In this document: piece after piece, positions 26,532 through 35,401 of the stretch
How the letters are laid out: each line of letters opens with the position of its first letter
Numbering within the stretch: the stretch's first letter is position 1
Source: GCA-020356105 sp964347475
Lineage (GTDB): Bacteria; Pseudomonadota; Alphaproteobacteria; UBA8366; JADFVY01
Assembly (NCBI GenBank): GCA_964347475.1
Contig: CAYFYY010000005.1
Coordinates: forward strand, 25,455-89,454
Direction of reading: 5' to 3'
Length of the DNA: 64,000 nt
Notes under the pieces: model-generated
Databases searched by the model: none
Told to the model about the DNA's origin: nothing
The model's input: only the letters and a program-made list of their open reading frames with translations
Program-made: the position numbers and the translations under genes

Positions 26532-26743
26532 GCGGCGGCCGCACGCTCGTGACGGGCGGCCCCCGGCATGCGCACGCCGGGTTCTTACACGCGTTCGCGT
26601 ACCGAGCCATGCGGTCGCCTCATCGTCGCCATGCGCATCGCAGCGCCTTCAGGCGAGTCCCGGCGGGTCGGACAGTATCCCGACCGGCCCCTCCGGCCAG
26701 GCCGCCGGTGTCGTCCGAACCCCGGTCCGGCGGAGCCGGCGGT

Positions 26744-27322
26744 TCAGTTCCTCAGGACCCCGGACGCCTTGGCGGTATGGGTGGCGATCGCATCCATCAG
26801 CGGCGGCGACAGGCAGTCGTAGGGCTCCAGCCCCAACTCCTTCAACCTTGCCCTGATCGCGCCCATCTGCTCCGGCCTGGTCCCGGACTCGATGATCGAC
26901 GAGACGAACGCCGCGAACTCGGGCCCGGCCCAGCCGTCCTCGCTGGACAGTTCCGTATGGACGAAGTCCAGCCCGTAGAAGGGATGGCCGGTGTTCTCGA
27001 TGCGGCCGTACATATGCACCCCGCACTGCTTGCAGGCATGCCGCTGAATCGTCGCGCTCGCATCAACGACCGCCAGCTTGTCGCCGTTCGCCGTGACGCT
27101 GAGATTGTCGCGCGGCACCACCGCGACCTGCGAGAACAGCGCCCCCTCCGGCTTCCAGCACTTCGTGCAGCCGCAGGCATGGTTGTGGGCGACCTGTCCC
27201 TTGATCGCCACCTGAACCGGGTTCTGGCTGCAGTGGCAGGTCAGAGTCCCGCCCGCGAAATCCGGAGCGCCGGGTCCGAACCCGCGGTCGATGGCGGGGT
27301 GGATTGAGATCGTGCTCGCCAT
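26744..27322 (-). CDS. gfa: S-(hydroxymethyl)glutathione synthase (formaldehyde-activating enzyme)
   Basis: Speeds condensation of formaldehyde with glutathione, giving the AdhC substrate. The 192-residue zinc protein shows TLTCHCSQNPVQV, HACGCTKCWKPEGALFS and HACKQCGVHMYGRIEN, the cysteine sets of the GFA fold. ATG 27322 has GGGAG 8 bp upstream. Although 13.6 kb from adhC-fghA, it carries the same two upstream blocks (27350-27439), so the three formaldehyde genes are probably co-regulated. Some experimental work on Gfa homologues questions catalysis and suggests a glutathione-carrier role. Confidence 0.95.
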   Translation of the reverse strand: MASTISIHPAIDRGFGPGAPDFAGGTLTCHCSQNPVQVAIKGQVAHNHACGCTKCWKPEGALFSQVAVVPRDNLSVTANGDKLAVVDASATIQRHACKQCGVHMYGRIENTGHPFYGLDFVHTELSSEDGWAGPEFAAFVSSIIESGTRPEQMGAIRARLKELGLEPYDCLSPPLMDAIATHTAKASGVLRN

Positions 27323-27349
27323 GTCGATTTCTCCCTCTTCAATTTGGCT

Positions 27350-27439
27350 GATTTTCGTTGAATGTCCGGCGCTCCCAATCGAAGCGCCCAGGAAGGCGAG
27401 GATGCGCCCGTTCCGGGTGGAGTTCAATATCGTATTTCG
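27350..27439 (-). promoter_or_regulatory. Upstream control region of gfa with two blocks shared with adhC
   Basis: GATTTTCGTT (27350-27359) lies 28 bp before the gfa ATG, nearly the same distance as its counterpart before adhC (25 bp). The distal block (27396-27439) begins GCGAGGATGCGCC and ends ATTTCG, matching 13282-13325 at most positions, including GGAGTTCAA. Conservation in two non-coding places 14 kb apart with diverged sequence between indicates regulatory function. Whether it is a binding site or a leader element cannot be told. Confidence 0.6.
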
Positions 27440-27662
27440 GGCGCCGTTGCCGTGACGCACCCCCGGGCCAGACGGTTCGACCCGCCCGGGTGCAGGGTCA
27501 GCGGGCCCGCCCGGCGACGCCGGAGCCCGTCAGGGAACCCGCCGACGCGTCCCGACGGCGCGCGGTGCGGACAACCGGATTGCCGCGCTCCGGCTCTGCC
27601 GATATGCTTTGTTGCCGGGATATCCGGCAGGTGAAATCGCAATCCGGATAGAGAGGCGAAAA

Positions 27663-28643
27663 ATGCGCCGCATGTTATGGGGACTGGGTGTCGGTGCGTC
27701 GTTCCTGGCGGCGACGGCCGCCGTCGCCGCCGAGAACCCGACGCTCAAGGTGGGCGTGCTCGAGTTCGGGACGGTCAATTGGGAGCTGGACGTCATTCGC
27801 CATCACGCGCTGGACAAGGCCAACGGCATCGATCTGCAGGTCGTCGGGCTGGCCAGCAACCAGGCGACCACGATTGCGCTCCAGGCCGGCGAGGTCGACA
27901 TGATCGTCTCGGACTGGCTGTGGGTGACGCGGCAGCGCGCCGAGGGCGCCGACTGGACGTTCGTTCCCTATTCGCGTGCCGTCGGCGCGCTCGTCGTGCC
28001 GCAGCACTCGCCGGTCCGGTCGCTGGCCGACCTGAAGGGCCGGAAGATCGGCGTCGCCGGCGGGCCGCTCGACAAGAGCTGGCTGCTGCTGCGCGCCCTC
28101 GCGCTGAAGGAGTACGGGTTCGACCTGGCCGGCGCGACCGAGCAGGTCTTCGGCGCGCCGCCGCTGCTCAACAAGCAGATCGAAGACGGCCGGATCGACG
28201 CGGTGATCAATTTCTGGCATTACATCGCGCGCCTGGAGGCGGCGGGCTATCGCCGCGTCGTCGGCGTCGAGGACGCGCTCGCACGGCTCGGCGTGACCAG
28301 CGATGTCCCCATGCTCGGCTACGTGTTCGGCGAGACATGGGCCGAGGCGAACAGGGACGCCGTTCTCGGCTTCGTCGCCGCGTCGCGGGCGGCCAAGGAT
28401 ATCCTCAAGACCTCGGATGACGAGTGGGAGCGTCTCCGCCCCGCCACCAAGGCCGGCGACGACCGGACGCTGGCGGCCCTGCGCGACGGCTATCGCGCCG
28501 GCATACCCGCCCGCTGGGGCGACGCCGAGCGCGCCGATTGCAAAACCGTGTTCGCCATCCTGGCGGAGCTGGGCGGCAGGAACCTGATCGGCAAGAGCGA
28601 CCGGCTGCAGAGCGGAACCTTCTGGCCCGCCGCGACGTACTGA
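27663..28643 (+). CDS. ABC transporter substrate-binding protein (SsuA/NMT1-like)
   Basis: A 326-residue periplasmic receptor of the nitrate/sulfonate/taurine class, with a signal peptide ending AAVAAENP. It includes LEFGTVNWELDVIRHHALDKANGIDLQVVGLASNQATTIALQAGEVDMIVSDWLW and SLADLKGRKIGVAGGPLDKSWLLLRA. A GAGG site precedes ATG 27663. The permease starts 8 bp after its stop. Its place at the end of the XoxF module, a setting seen in other methylotrophic clusters, suggests import of something related to methanol oxidation such as a sulfonate, a cofactor precursor or a metal complex. The ligand is not readable. Confidence 0.88.
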   Translation: MRRMLWGLGVGASFLAATAAVAAENPTLKVGVLEFGTVNWELDVIRHHALDKANGIDLQVVGLASNQATTIALQAGEVDMIVSDWLWVTRQRAEGADWTFVPYSRAVGALVVPQHSPVRSLADLKGRKIGVAGGPLDKSWLLLRALALKEYGFDLAGATEQVFGAPPLLNKQIEDGRIDAVINFWHYIARLEAAGYRRVVGVEDALARLGVTSDVPMLGYVFGETWAEANRDAVLGFVAASRAAKDILKTSDDEWERLRPATKAGDDRTLAALRDGYRAGIPARWGDAERADCKTVFAILAELGGRNLIGKSDRLQSGTFWPAATY

Positions 28644-28651
28644 GCCGGGGC

Positions 28652-29401
28652 ATGACGCAGGGGCGGCAGCGCTGGTACCAGGTGGCGTCCTACGGGCTGA
28701 TCTTCGTCCTGTGGCTGGTCGCCGCCGAGCTGACCGGCAGCAGCGTGCTGCCGGGACCGATCGTCGTCGCCGCCAAGCTGGCCGAGGAGTTCGGCTCGGG
28801 CGATCTGTTGGTCCATCTCGGCGCGACGCTGGCGCGGGTGGCGGCGAGCTTCGTCCTGGCGATGGCGATCGGCTGCGCGATCGGCATCGCGATGGGGCGC
28901 AGCCGCACGGCGGACAGGCTCCTCGACGGCTGGCTGGTGCTGTTCCTGAACATCCCGGCGCTGGTGGTCATCATCCTCGCCTATGTCTGGTTCGGCCTGA
29001 CCGAGGCGGCGGCGGTCGGTGCTGTGGCGATCAACAAGATCCCGAACGTCGTCGTCACCATGCGCGAAGGGGCGCGCGCGCTGAGCCGCGATTTGCTGGA
29101 GATGGCCGGCGTGTTCCGGATGAGCCGCTGGCGCCGGCTGCGCCATGTCGTCTTCCCGCAGCTGTCGCCCTACCTGATGGCCTCGACGCGCTCGGGCCTG
29201 GCGCTGATCTGGAAGATCGTGCTGGTGGTCGAGCTGCTCGGCCGCGGCAACGGCGTCGGATTCCAGCTCCACATGTATTTCTCGCTGTTCGACATCGCGG
29301 GGATCCTCGCCTACACCGTCGCCTTCGTCGCGGTGGTGCTGGCGATCGAGCTGGCCCTGCTGCAGCCCCTGGAGAGACGGGTGAACAGGTGGCGGCGCTA
29401 G
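28652..29401 (+). CDS. ABC transporter permease (SsuC/TauC-like)
   Basis: A 249-residue inner-membrane permease with six hydrophobic segments and the coupling loop EMAGVFRMSRWRRLRHVVFPQLSPYLMASTRSGLALIWKI. The frame is open upstream to 28424, inside the receptor gene, but ATG 28652 follows the receptor stop by 8 bp and gives the normal family length. It overlaps the ATPase gene by 13 bp. Confidence 0.9.
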   Translation: MTQGRQRWYQVASYGLIFVLWLVAAELTGSSVLPGPIVVAAKLAEEFGSGDLLVHLGATLARVAASFVLAMAIGCAIGIAMGRSRTADRLLDGWLVLFLNIPALVVIILAYVWFGLTEAAAVGAVAINKIPNVVVTMREGARALSRDLLEMAGVFRMSRWRRLRHVVFPQLSPYLMASTRSGLALIWKIVLVVELLGRGNGVGFQLHMYFSLFDIAGILAYTVAFVAVVLAIELALLQPLERRVNRWRR

Positions 29402-30150
29402 GCGGACTGACCATTTGCATCCGCGAGAAACGATTTCCGGCCGTCGGCGGGGCCGGGGCCCGGCTGGTGCTCAAGGACGTCGCGTTCTCGGCCGCCGCCG
29501 GCGAGTTCGTGGCGCTGACCGGCCCGTCGGGCTGTGGCAAGACGACGCTGCTCAACATCGTCGCCGGGCTGGACCGGGATTTCACCGGCGAGATCGCCAT
29601 GCCGGTGCCCGGCCGCGCGGCGCCGCCCACCATCGGCTACGTGTTCCAGAATCCCCGCCTGCTGCCCTGGCGGACCGTTCTGGAGAACATCCTGCTGGTC
29701 CTGCCGGACGGACCGGACGCGCTGGATCGCGCCCGCGAGCTGCTGCGCGCCGTCGGGTTGTGGGAGTCGCGCAACGTCTATCCGGAGCGGCTTTCCGTGG
29801 GGATGAGCCGGCGCGTGGCGCTGGCGCGGGGTTTCGCTGTCGACCCGGATATCCTCCTGATGGACGAGCCCTACGTATCGCTCGACCCGCAGATGGCGCA
29901 ACGGCTGCGCATCCTGCTGCTCGACATCTGGTCGGGGCGCCCGACCACTGTCCTGTTCGTCACCCACGATCTGCGCGAGGCGATCATGCTGGCCGACCGG
30001 ATCGTGGTTCTGCCGCGGCAGGCCGGGCCCGTCGCGTCCGAAATCGAGGTGCCGATCCCGCGCGACAGGCGGCGGGACGAGGCGCCGGTCGAGGCGTTTC
30101 GCACGTCGCTCCTGAACGACCCGGCGAACGGCCTGGACGAGTTGATCTGA
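29389..30150 (+). CDS. ABC transporter ATP-binding protein (SsuB/TauB-like)
   Basis: A 253-residue ATPase with Walker A GPSGCGKTT, Q-loop YVFQNPRLLPWRTV, Walker B ILLMDEPYVSLD and switch LFVTHDLREA. The signature reads LSVGMSRRVALARG rather than LSGGQ, with Val for the first Gly and Met for Gln. This is a mild divergence seen in some SsuB/TauB homologues. The start is a GTG inside the last codons of the permease. It completes the three-gene importer. Confidence 0.9.
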   Translation: MAALGGLTICIREKRFPAVGGAGARLVLKDVAFSAAAGEFVALTGPSGCGKTTLLNIVAGLDRDFTGEIAMPVPGRAAPPTIGYVFQNPRLLPWRTVLENILLVLPDGPDALDRARELLRAVGLWESRNVYPERLSVGMSRRVALARGFAVDPDILLMDEPYVSLDPQMAQRLRILLLDIWSGRPTTVLFVTHDLREAIMLADRIVVLPRQAGPVASEIEVPIPRDRRRDEAPVEAFRTSLLNDPANGLDELI

Positions 30151-30188
30151 GGCGCAGCCGGGGCCACGCTCCCCGGCCAACAGGAAAA

Positions 30189-30246
30189 CCCCGCAACTCG
30201 TCGAGTATGCCGAGCTTTTGAGACAACGCCGGCTGCGGGGGCCCGC
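30189..30246. repeat. Dispersed palindromic element, copy A (degenerate)
   Basis: CCCCGCA (30189-30195) pairs with TGCGGGG (30234-30240) around a loop containing AACTCGTCGAG, and GCGGGGGCCCGC (30235-30246) forms a second, inner palindrome. The pieces match the better-preserved copies at 42183-42250 and 51461-51600. It lies in the 227-bp gap after the ABC operon and could act as its transcription terminator. Confidence 0.6.
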
Positions 30247-30377
30247 AAAAGCCGTCGCGTGTTGCGATACGCGGTAGCGCGCTGCGCCCCGACGCGGCCT
30301 TCATCGGTTGACAGCGTTTGTATGGGTGCGTTCTAACCGGTTGCGGGACAATGAGGGCAGGAACGTGCCGCATCGGG

Positions 30378-31265
30378 ATGGAATCGAGTAGACCGCTTCG
30401 GGGCATCGGCTGGATGCTTCTCGCCACATTCTTCGTGGCAGCGATGCACGCTTCGGTGCGCGAGGTGGCCGATGGCGGCATCCATCCGTTTGAGGTTGTG
30501 TTTTTTCGCAACCTGTTCGGCTTGCTGACGCTTGTCCCGTGGTTCATCCGCTCGGGCATGGCGCCGTTGCGGACCGAGCGGTTCGGTTTGTATTCACTGC
30601 GCGCCGCGATCAACCTCTGCGCCATGATGGCTTTTTTTTATGCCGTCGCCGTCGCGCCGTTGACGCAGGTCACGGCGCTCGGCTTCACGACGCCGGTCTT
30701 CGCGACGTTGCTCGCCATCCCGATCCTCGGTGAGGTGGTCGGGTCGCGGCGCTGGGCGGCGATTGCCGTCGCCTTCTCGGGTACCATCCTGATCATCCGG
30801 CCGGGCTTCGAGTCCATTGGAATGGGGAGCGCGCTGGCCCTGGTGGCGGCGTTCGGCTGGGCCGTCGTGGTCTTGATCATGCGCTCGCTTGGACGCACCG
30901 AAAGCGCGGTGACCATCACCGCCTACATGTCGTTGCTGATGGCTCCGCTGGCGTTTGTCCCGGCGCTGTTCGTCTGGACCTGGCCGACGCTGGAACAACT
31001 CCGCTGGCTCATCCTGATTGGTGTTGTTGGCAACCTCGGCCAACTCTGCTTGAGCCAAGCTCTGAAGGAAGCCGACACCCACGTCGTCATGCCGATGGAT
31101 TTCTTCCGCCTGATCTGGATCGCCGCCATTGCCTATTTGGCCTTCAATGAGGTTCCGGACCTGCTGACCTGGATCGGTGGCGCCGTCATTTTGGCAAGCG
31201 GCGCCTACATCACTTACCGCGAACGCACCAGCGTCCAGCAGAAGTCACCCATCGAACAAGGATAA
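30378..31265 (+). CDS. EamA/DMT-family membrane transporter
   Basis: A 295-residue protein with ten hydrophobic segments in two EamA repeats (about 8-140 and 150-285). Typical stretches are HPFEVVFFRNLFGLLTLVPWF, AVAPLTQVTALGFTTPVFATLLAIPILGE and ALKEADTHVVMPMDFFRLIWIAAIAYLAFNEVPDLLTWIGG. Such drug/metabolite family proteins usually export small metabolites. It precedes the oxamate carbamoyltransferase gene by 105 bp, which contains the AT-rich operator-like element, so it is probably a separate transcript. The substrate is unknown. Confidence 0.9.
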   Translation: MESSRPLRGIGWMLLATFFVAAMHASVREVADGGIHPFEVVFFRNLFGLLTLVPWFIRSGMAPLRTERFGLYSLRAAINLCAMMAFFYAVAVAPLTQVTALGFTTPVFATLLAIPILGEVVGSRRWAAIAVAFSGTILIIRPGFESIGMGSALALVAAFGWAVVVLIMRSLGRTESAVTITAYMSLLMAPLAFVPALFVWTWPTLEQLRWLILIGVVGNLGQLCLSQALKEADTHVVMPMDFFRLIWIAAIAYLAFNEVPDLLTWIGGAVILASGAYITYRERTSVQQKSPIEQG

Positions 31266-31317
31266 TGCGCCCAACAGGCCGGTTCCCGCGGCCGTCATCA
31301 TGGACATTGAATGAAAT

Positions 31318-31337
31318 ATACAATATTATTAATTCAA
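31318..31337. promoter_or_regulatory. 20-bp element before allG shared with the TRAP/allK promoter region
   Basis: ATACAATATTATTAATTCAA on the plus strand is the reverse complement of a sequence matching 39640-39659 at 17 of 20 positions. It lies 34 bp before the allG ATG in an AT-rich pocket unlike the surrounding DNA. A TTGAAT/ATTCAA dyad also brackets it. It is probably an operator for the GntR regulator at 39750-40466 (inference). Confidence 0.6.
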
Positions 31338-31370
31338 ATTACTCTTCTTCAAGGACAGGTGGAGCGCAGC

Positions 31371-32615
31371 ATGAGCGTCCGAGCGGCCAACGACGAATGT
31401 CTCAAGCGTATCCAGAGGGGCACGGCTGCGCTGGTGGACATCCGCCTCGCTCGCGACGTGGTTCCCGGCATGGACGACATGACCATCTATCATGCTGGCC
31501 CGCCGGTTCCATGGGGCCGCATGTGCGGACCGATGCGTGGCGCCATCATCGGCGCATGTCTGTTCGAGGGCTGGGCGCGCACGCCCGAAGAGGCTGTCGC
31601 CTTGGCCGAGGCCGACACGCTTCGCTTCGACTCCTGCCACAACAACAGGGCGATCGGGCCGATGGCCGGAATCATCACGCCGTCCATGCAGGTCCACGTG
31701 GTGCGGAACGAGGCCTTCGACATCGAGACCTATTCGACCCTTTATATGGGAATCGGCAAGGTTCTGCGGCACGGCGCCTATGACCAGTCGGTGCTCGACC
31801 GGTTGGCGTGGATGAACCATGAACTCGGCCCGCTGTTGCGCGACGCGATCCGCCACGCCGGCGGCATCGACCTCAAGAACATCGTCGCCCAGGCCCTGCA
31901 AATGGGCGACGAGCTGCACAACCGGAACCGGGCGAGCAACTCGCTGCTCCTGGTCGCCCTCGCCCCCCATCTGGTGGCGACCGGCCCGGCGAAGGAGGTG
32001 GAGAAGGCAATCACGTTCATCGACGGTGCCGGACACTTCATACTCAACAGCGTCATGGCGGGATGCAAGGGCATGCTCGACGCGGCCAATGGGGTCGAGG
32101 GTTCGACCATCGTCACCGCCATCGCCCGCAACGGCGTCGAAACCGGCATCCGGGTCAGCGGCACCAGCGACCGCTGGTTCACGGCCCCGGCACCGATGAT
32201 CGAGGGCGTCTATTTCCCCGGATACGGTCCGGAAGACGCCAATCCCGACCTGGGCGATTCGGCGATCACCGAGACGGCCGGTCTCGGTTCCTTCGCGATG
32301 GCCGGTGCGCCCGCCGTGGTCCAATATATCGGTGGCACGCCTGAATTCGCGGTGGAGACCACGCTGAAGATGTATGAAATCACCGCGGGAGAGCACGAGA
32401 CCTTCCAGATTCCCAACCTCAATTTCCGCGGCACGCCATTCGGCATTGATATCCGCAAGGTCGTGGAAACCGGCATTACCCCGGTCATCAACACGGGAAT
32501 TGCCCATCGCAAGCCGGGCATCGGCCAGATCGGCGCCGGCCTGACCGAGGCCCCGATGGGCTGCTTCGTGCAGGCGCTCGAAGCGATCGCGGAGCTGAAG
32601 GGCGTGGCGGCGTAA
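31371..32615 (+). CDS. allG: DUF1116 protein, oxamate carbamoyltransferase subunit (AllG/YlbE family)
   Basis: A 414-residue cytosolic protein of the YlbE family, known in E. coli as AllG, one of three subunits that split oxalurate into oxamate and carbamoyl phosphate. Recognisable stretches are MCGPMRGAIIGACLFEGWA, FDSCHNNRAIGPMAGIITPSMQV, GDELHNRNRASNSLLL and GTSDRWFTAPAPMIEGVYFPGY. KPGIGQIGAGLTEAPMGCFVQAL closes the protein. ATG 31371 has GGTGGAG upstream. It is convergent with allF and separate from the allK-allH-allF operon, sharing only the putative operator. Confidence 0.87.
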   Translation: MSVRAANDECLKRIQRGTAALVDIRLARDVVPGMDDMTIYHAGPPVPWGRMCGPMRGAIIGACLFEGWARTPEEAVALAEADTLRFDSCHNNRAIGPMAGIITPSMQVHVVRNEAFDIETYSTLYMGIGKVLRHGAYDQSVLDRLAWMNHELGPLLRDAIRHAGGIDLKNIVAQALQMGDELHNRNRASNSLLLVALAPHLVATGPAKEVEKAITFIDGAGHFILNSVMAGCKGMLDAANGVEGSTIVTAIARNGVETGIRVSGTSDRWFTAPAPMIEGVYFPGYGPEDANPDLGDSAITETAGLGSFAMAGAPAVVQYIGGTPEFAVETTLKMYEITAGEHETFQIPNLNFRGTPFGIDIRKVVETGITPVINTGIAHRKPGIGQIGAGLTEAPMGCFVQALEAIAELKGVAA

Positions 32616-32629
32616 CCGCAGCCGCCGGC

Positions 32630-32806
32630 TCAATCCTCCAAAGCCGCCAGGATGTTTGCCAGGCGGGCATCACCGCCGGCCGGCGGCCGCCAATCCACGT
32701 GAATTACGTCTATGTTTTCGGCGCGAAGATTGTCTGCGAACATCGCGAGACCCAGGTTGACCACCTTGAGCGGCTCGTCGAAGATCTTTGGGATCGGCGG
32801 TTTCAT
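32630..32806 (-). CDS. Stand-alone C-terminal domain of FdrA/AllF (58 residues)
   Basis: This short gene encodes 58 residues including PLKVVNLGLAMFADNLRAEN and VIHVDWRPPAGGDARLANIL. These correspond to the last 50 or so residues of E. coli FdrA/AllF (VINIGLRSFALEL...VVHYQWSPVAGGNKKLARLL). Its ATG (32804-32806) overlaps the TGA of the main allF gene (32803-32805) in an ATGA arrangement, so translation is coupled. The main gene ends exactly where this domain would begin, so the protein is split, not truncated. It stops 14 bp from the convergent allG stop. The domain probably docks back on AllF or bridges to AllG. Confidence 0.85.
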   Translation of the reverse strand: MKPPIPKIFDEPLKVVNLGLAMFADNLRAENIDVIHVDWRPPAGGDARLANILAALED

Positions 32807-34356
32807 CGATCGCTTCCTGTTGGTTCCCTGCCAAGTTTCGGCTCGGCGACCATGGCGGCGAAGCGAGCCGCCTCGGCATTCGTCGCAAACACCTGCACGC
32901 CCGCCTCGGTGAGTTGGCCGATCTGGCGACTAAGGTTCTGCGGATCGCCGGGCGTACCGACCACCGACGCCACCACCACCAACCGGCGCCCCGCGGCAGC
33001 GTACGCCGCCTGCACGTCATGGAGCGCCTCGACGACGGGCGCCGCAGGGTCGTCGTGGGCGCCGACGCCGAGGACCAGATCGAGGATCAGTACCCCGGCG
33101 GCGGGGTCGGCCGGCAACCCGCGAATGAGATCGGTCCTTATCTCGGGCGCGATCATCGGGTGCGGCCGCCCGACCGTATAGGAATCGTCACCGAGATCGA
33201 TGATACGGTGCTTGCGGGAGCGATCCGTCGGGTCGCCATTGAACCCGACATCGCCCAGTGCTTCGGTCAGAAGCAGGTGCGCCTCATGGGCGAGCGTGCC
33301 GCCGGTATAGAGACCGAGCACGGCAGCGCCGGCGAGATCTCCGTCACCGACGGATGTGTCGAGCCGGCCCGCGACCGCCGCCGGATCGCCGAACGCCGCT
33401 GGCGCCCAGGTCTCGCCGCGCAGCTGCGCCACCGCGGCATCGGCTGCCTCATCGAGCGTTCGCACGTTGACGGTCCTGCCGCCGAAATCATCGTCGCTGC
33501 CGAGGCAGCAGATCACCACCGGCTTGTCGATGTCTCTCAGCGCCTCGGACAGTCGGGGCACCACGTCCTTGTGCGGCGGCTTCGAAATCAGGACGATTGC
33601 TTCCGTCACCGGGTCCGCGGCCAGACCCCGAAGCGCAACAAGCGTCATCATGCCGCCCACCTCGGCCGAAAGGTCGCGCCCGCCGACACCGATGCCATGG
33701 GAGATACCTTCGCCCAGATGGGCGAGCCGCGAGGCCACCGCCTGCAGCCCGGTGCCGGACGCGGCCACGCAGCCAACGCGGCCGCGCGTGGTGACATTGT
33801 AGAAGCCGAAACCTGCACCGTTGAGATAGGCGGTGCCGCAGTCCGGCCCCATGCATAGCAGACCGCGCGACAAAGCCTCCCTCTTGAGTTCGACCTCGTC
33901 GGCAACCGGCACGTTGTCGCTGAAGACGAAAACGTTAAGGCCGCGCCGCAACGCCCGTAACGCCTCGAAGCGGACGAACTCGCCAGGGACGGAGATCGTC
34001 GCAAGATTGGCGTCGGGCATGAGGCGAAGTGCCGAATCCAGCGTATGCGGGAAGACCGCGGCATCTTTGCGGCCACCGTCGCGGCGCTCCGCCAGCAATT
34101 CCGCGACCCGTTCGAGTGCGGATGCGGCCCGCTCTTCGGTATCCGCGTCGACGGTCAGGATCAAATCCTCCGCTGTCGCGCTGGCGCTCTGCGATGTTGC
34201 GAGCCCGGTCTGGGCGAGTAGGGCCTTGTTCGTGTCGGTCCCCATGAAGGCTGCGACCTCGCGCACAGCCTGCTCCTTCTTGACCTGCGCGGCAACGCGC
34301 ATCAGGACCACAGAGTCCTGGTAGAAGGAAGGCAAGATCTCGGTTCGGATCGGCAC
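32803..34356 (-). CDS. allF: FdrA-family oxamate carbamoyltransferase subunit AllF, lacking its C-terminal domain
   Basis: A 517-residue succinyl-CoA-synthetase-like protein related to E. coli FdrA/AllF (about 555 residues). It shows VAAFMGTDTNKALLAQTG, ANLATISVPGEFVRFEALRALRRGLNVFVFSDNVP, GLLCMGPDCGTAYLNGAGFGF and AASGTGLQAV. GISHGIGVGGRDLSAEVGGMMTL and LGDDSYTVGRPHPMIAPEIR follow. GTG 34356 is chosen because AAGGAG lies 7 bp upstream; the frame runs further back without support. The C-terminal domain is the next gene. It acts with AllG and AllH on oxalurate. It lies 37 bp after allH. Confidence 0.9.
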   Translation of the reverse strand: MPIRTEILPSFYQDSVVLMRVAAQVKKEQAVREVAAFMGTDTNKALLAQTGLATSQSASATAEDLILTVDADTEERAASALERVAELLAERRDGGRKDAAVFPHTLDSALRLMPDANLATISVPGEFVRFEALRALRRGLNVFVFSDNVPVADEVELKREALSRGLLCMGPDCGTAYLNGAGFGFYNVTTRGRVGCVAASGTGLQAVASRLAHLGEGISHGIGVGGRDLSAEVGGMMTLVALRGLAADPVTEAIVLISKPPHKDVVPRLSEALRDIDKPVVICCLGSDDDFGGRTVNVRTLDEAADAAVAQLRGETWAPAAFGDPAAVAGRLDTSVGDGDLAGAAVLGLYTGGTLAHEAHLLLTEALGDVGFNGDPTDRSRKHRIIDLGDDSYTVGRPHPMIAPEIRTDLIRGLPADPAAGVLILDLVLGVGAHDDPAAPVVEALHDVQAAYAAAGRRLVVVASVVGTPGDPQNLSRQIGQLTEAGVQVFATNAEAARFAAMVAEPKLGREPTGSDR

Positions 34357-34393
34357 GGTTTGTCTCCTTGCGAACGTTCGATGACGCCACGGA

Positions 34394-35401
34394 TCAGTAG
34401 CCGGATCCCGGCGCTGGCGGGCGGACTCCAAGATGAATGCAAAGCGGCAACATCGCTCCTGCCAGAGCATCCCATCCGGAGGTGGCGCCCATCCGCGCGA
34501 CCCCGTCCAGGCACGGCCCGGTGTCCAACGGTTCAGACCCGGCAATCGCCGCGAGCGTCCGGTGCAGAGCGGCGCCGCCATATCCTTCCGCGGCACATGC
34601 GAGATGGGCGGAGCTTATGGTGGCGGTCGTGCCGCGGGCGACGGGCAGGACGAGCCGCGCAAGACCGATCGCGAGGTCGGCTCTGTTGATTGCGCGAAGC
34701 CCGATCATCAGACCGCCTAGATAATCATCGCCCGATGGCGTCAGGCCCGGCCCGAGCCCGACGATCTCGATAGCCTCCCGCGGTGGCGGGAGAGCCCGCA
34801 CCGTCTGTCCGATGCCGGCACATGCGAGCCACCGCCCCAGCGCCGCAAGGGCCGGGCCGGCGGCCACGAGTACCCCGTCCGAAGCCAGCGAATGGTCGGT
34901 CGCAGGCCGGGATCGCGGCATCCGGAAAACCGTCCCGAGGCCCGCGCCGGGTGCGCGGACCGCGGCCGCCGCCAGAACCGCCCGGAGCCGCGCCGATGCT
35001 CCGTGACAAAGCCCATCGACGCTCGCAGGTTTCCAGATCCGCGCGCGGCCGAGACGGAGACGGATCCGGTCGCCGAAGCGAAGCGATTCGCCGTCGAACT
35101 GTCCCGTTGGCTCGGCGCCGCAATCGAGGTGCCGCCAGTCGACCACCTCGGGCAGCGCGCAGCGGACGTTCAACGGTCCCGAATCGAGAGAATGGCCGCA
35201 GAGACACACAATATCGCGGTCCTCACCGCGCAGGTATACGGAGCGCCGAAATCGAGCGATGGCCATCCAACGGCGGCTGCGCGCCAGCCGGTCGTGGGCC
35301 GGTTGTCCAAGATCCAGGACCGGCGCGTGCAGAGCGGCCCGGCCGCCGTCGTGGATGACCTCGTATCCAGGCTCCGTCCAGGATGGGTGGTTAGTGCGCA
35401 T
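34394..35401 (-). CDS. allH: DUF2877 protein, oxamate carbamoyltransferase subunit (AllH/YlbF family)
   Basis: A 335-residue protein with the DUF2877 hallmark IEIVGLGPGLTPSGDDYLGGLMIGLRAI and the downstream TTATISSAHLACAAEGYGG. It corresponds to AllH, third subunit of the oxamate carbamoyltransferase. The N-terminal half is more variable, as usual for the family. It overlaps the carbamate kinase gene by 11 bp and precedes allF by 37 bp, giving the order allK, allH, allF. Confidence 0.85.
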   Translation of the reverse strand: MRTNHPSWTEPGYEVIHDGGRAALHAPVLDLGQPAHDRLARSRRWMAIARFRRSVYLRGEDRDIVCLCGHSLDSGPLNVRCALPEVVDWRHLDCGAEPTGQFDGESLRFGDRIRLRLGRARIWKPASVDGLCHGASARLRAVLAAAAVRAPGAGLGTVFRMPRSRPATDHSLASDGVLVAAGPALAALGRWLACAGIGQTVRALPPPREAIEIVGLGPGLTPSGDDYLGGLMIGLRAINRADLAIGLARLVLPVARGTTATISSAHLACAAEGYGGAALHRTLAAIAGSEPLDTGPCLDGVARMGATSGWDALAGAMLPLCIHLGVRPPAPGSGY

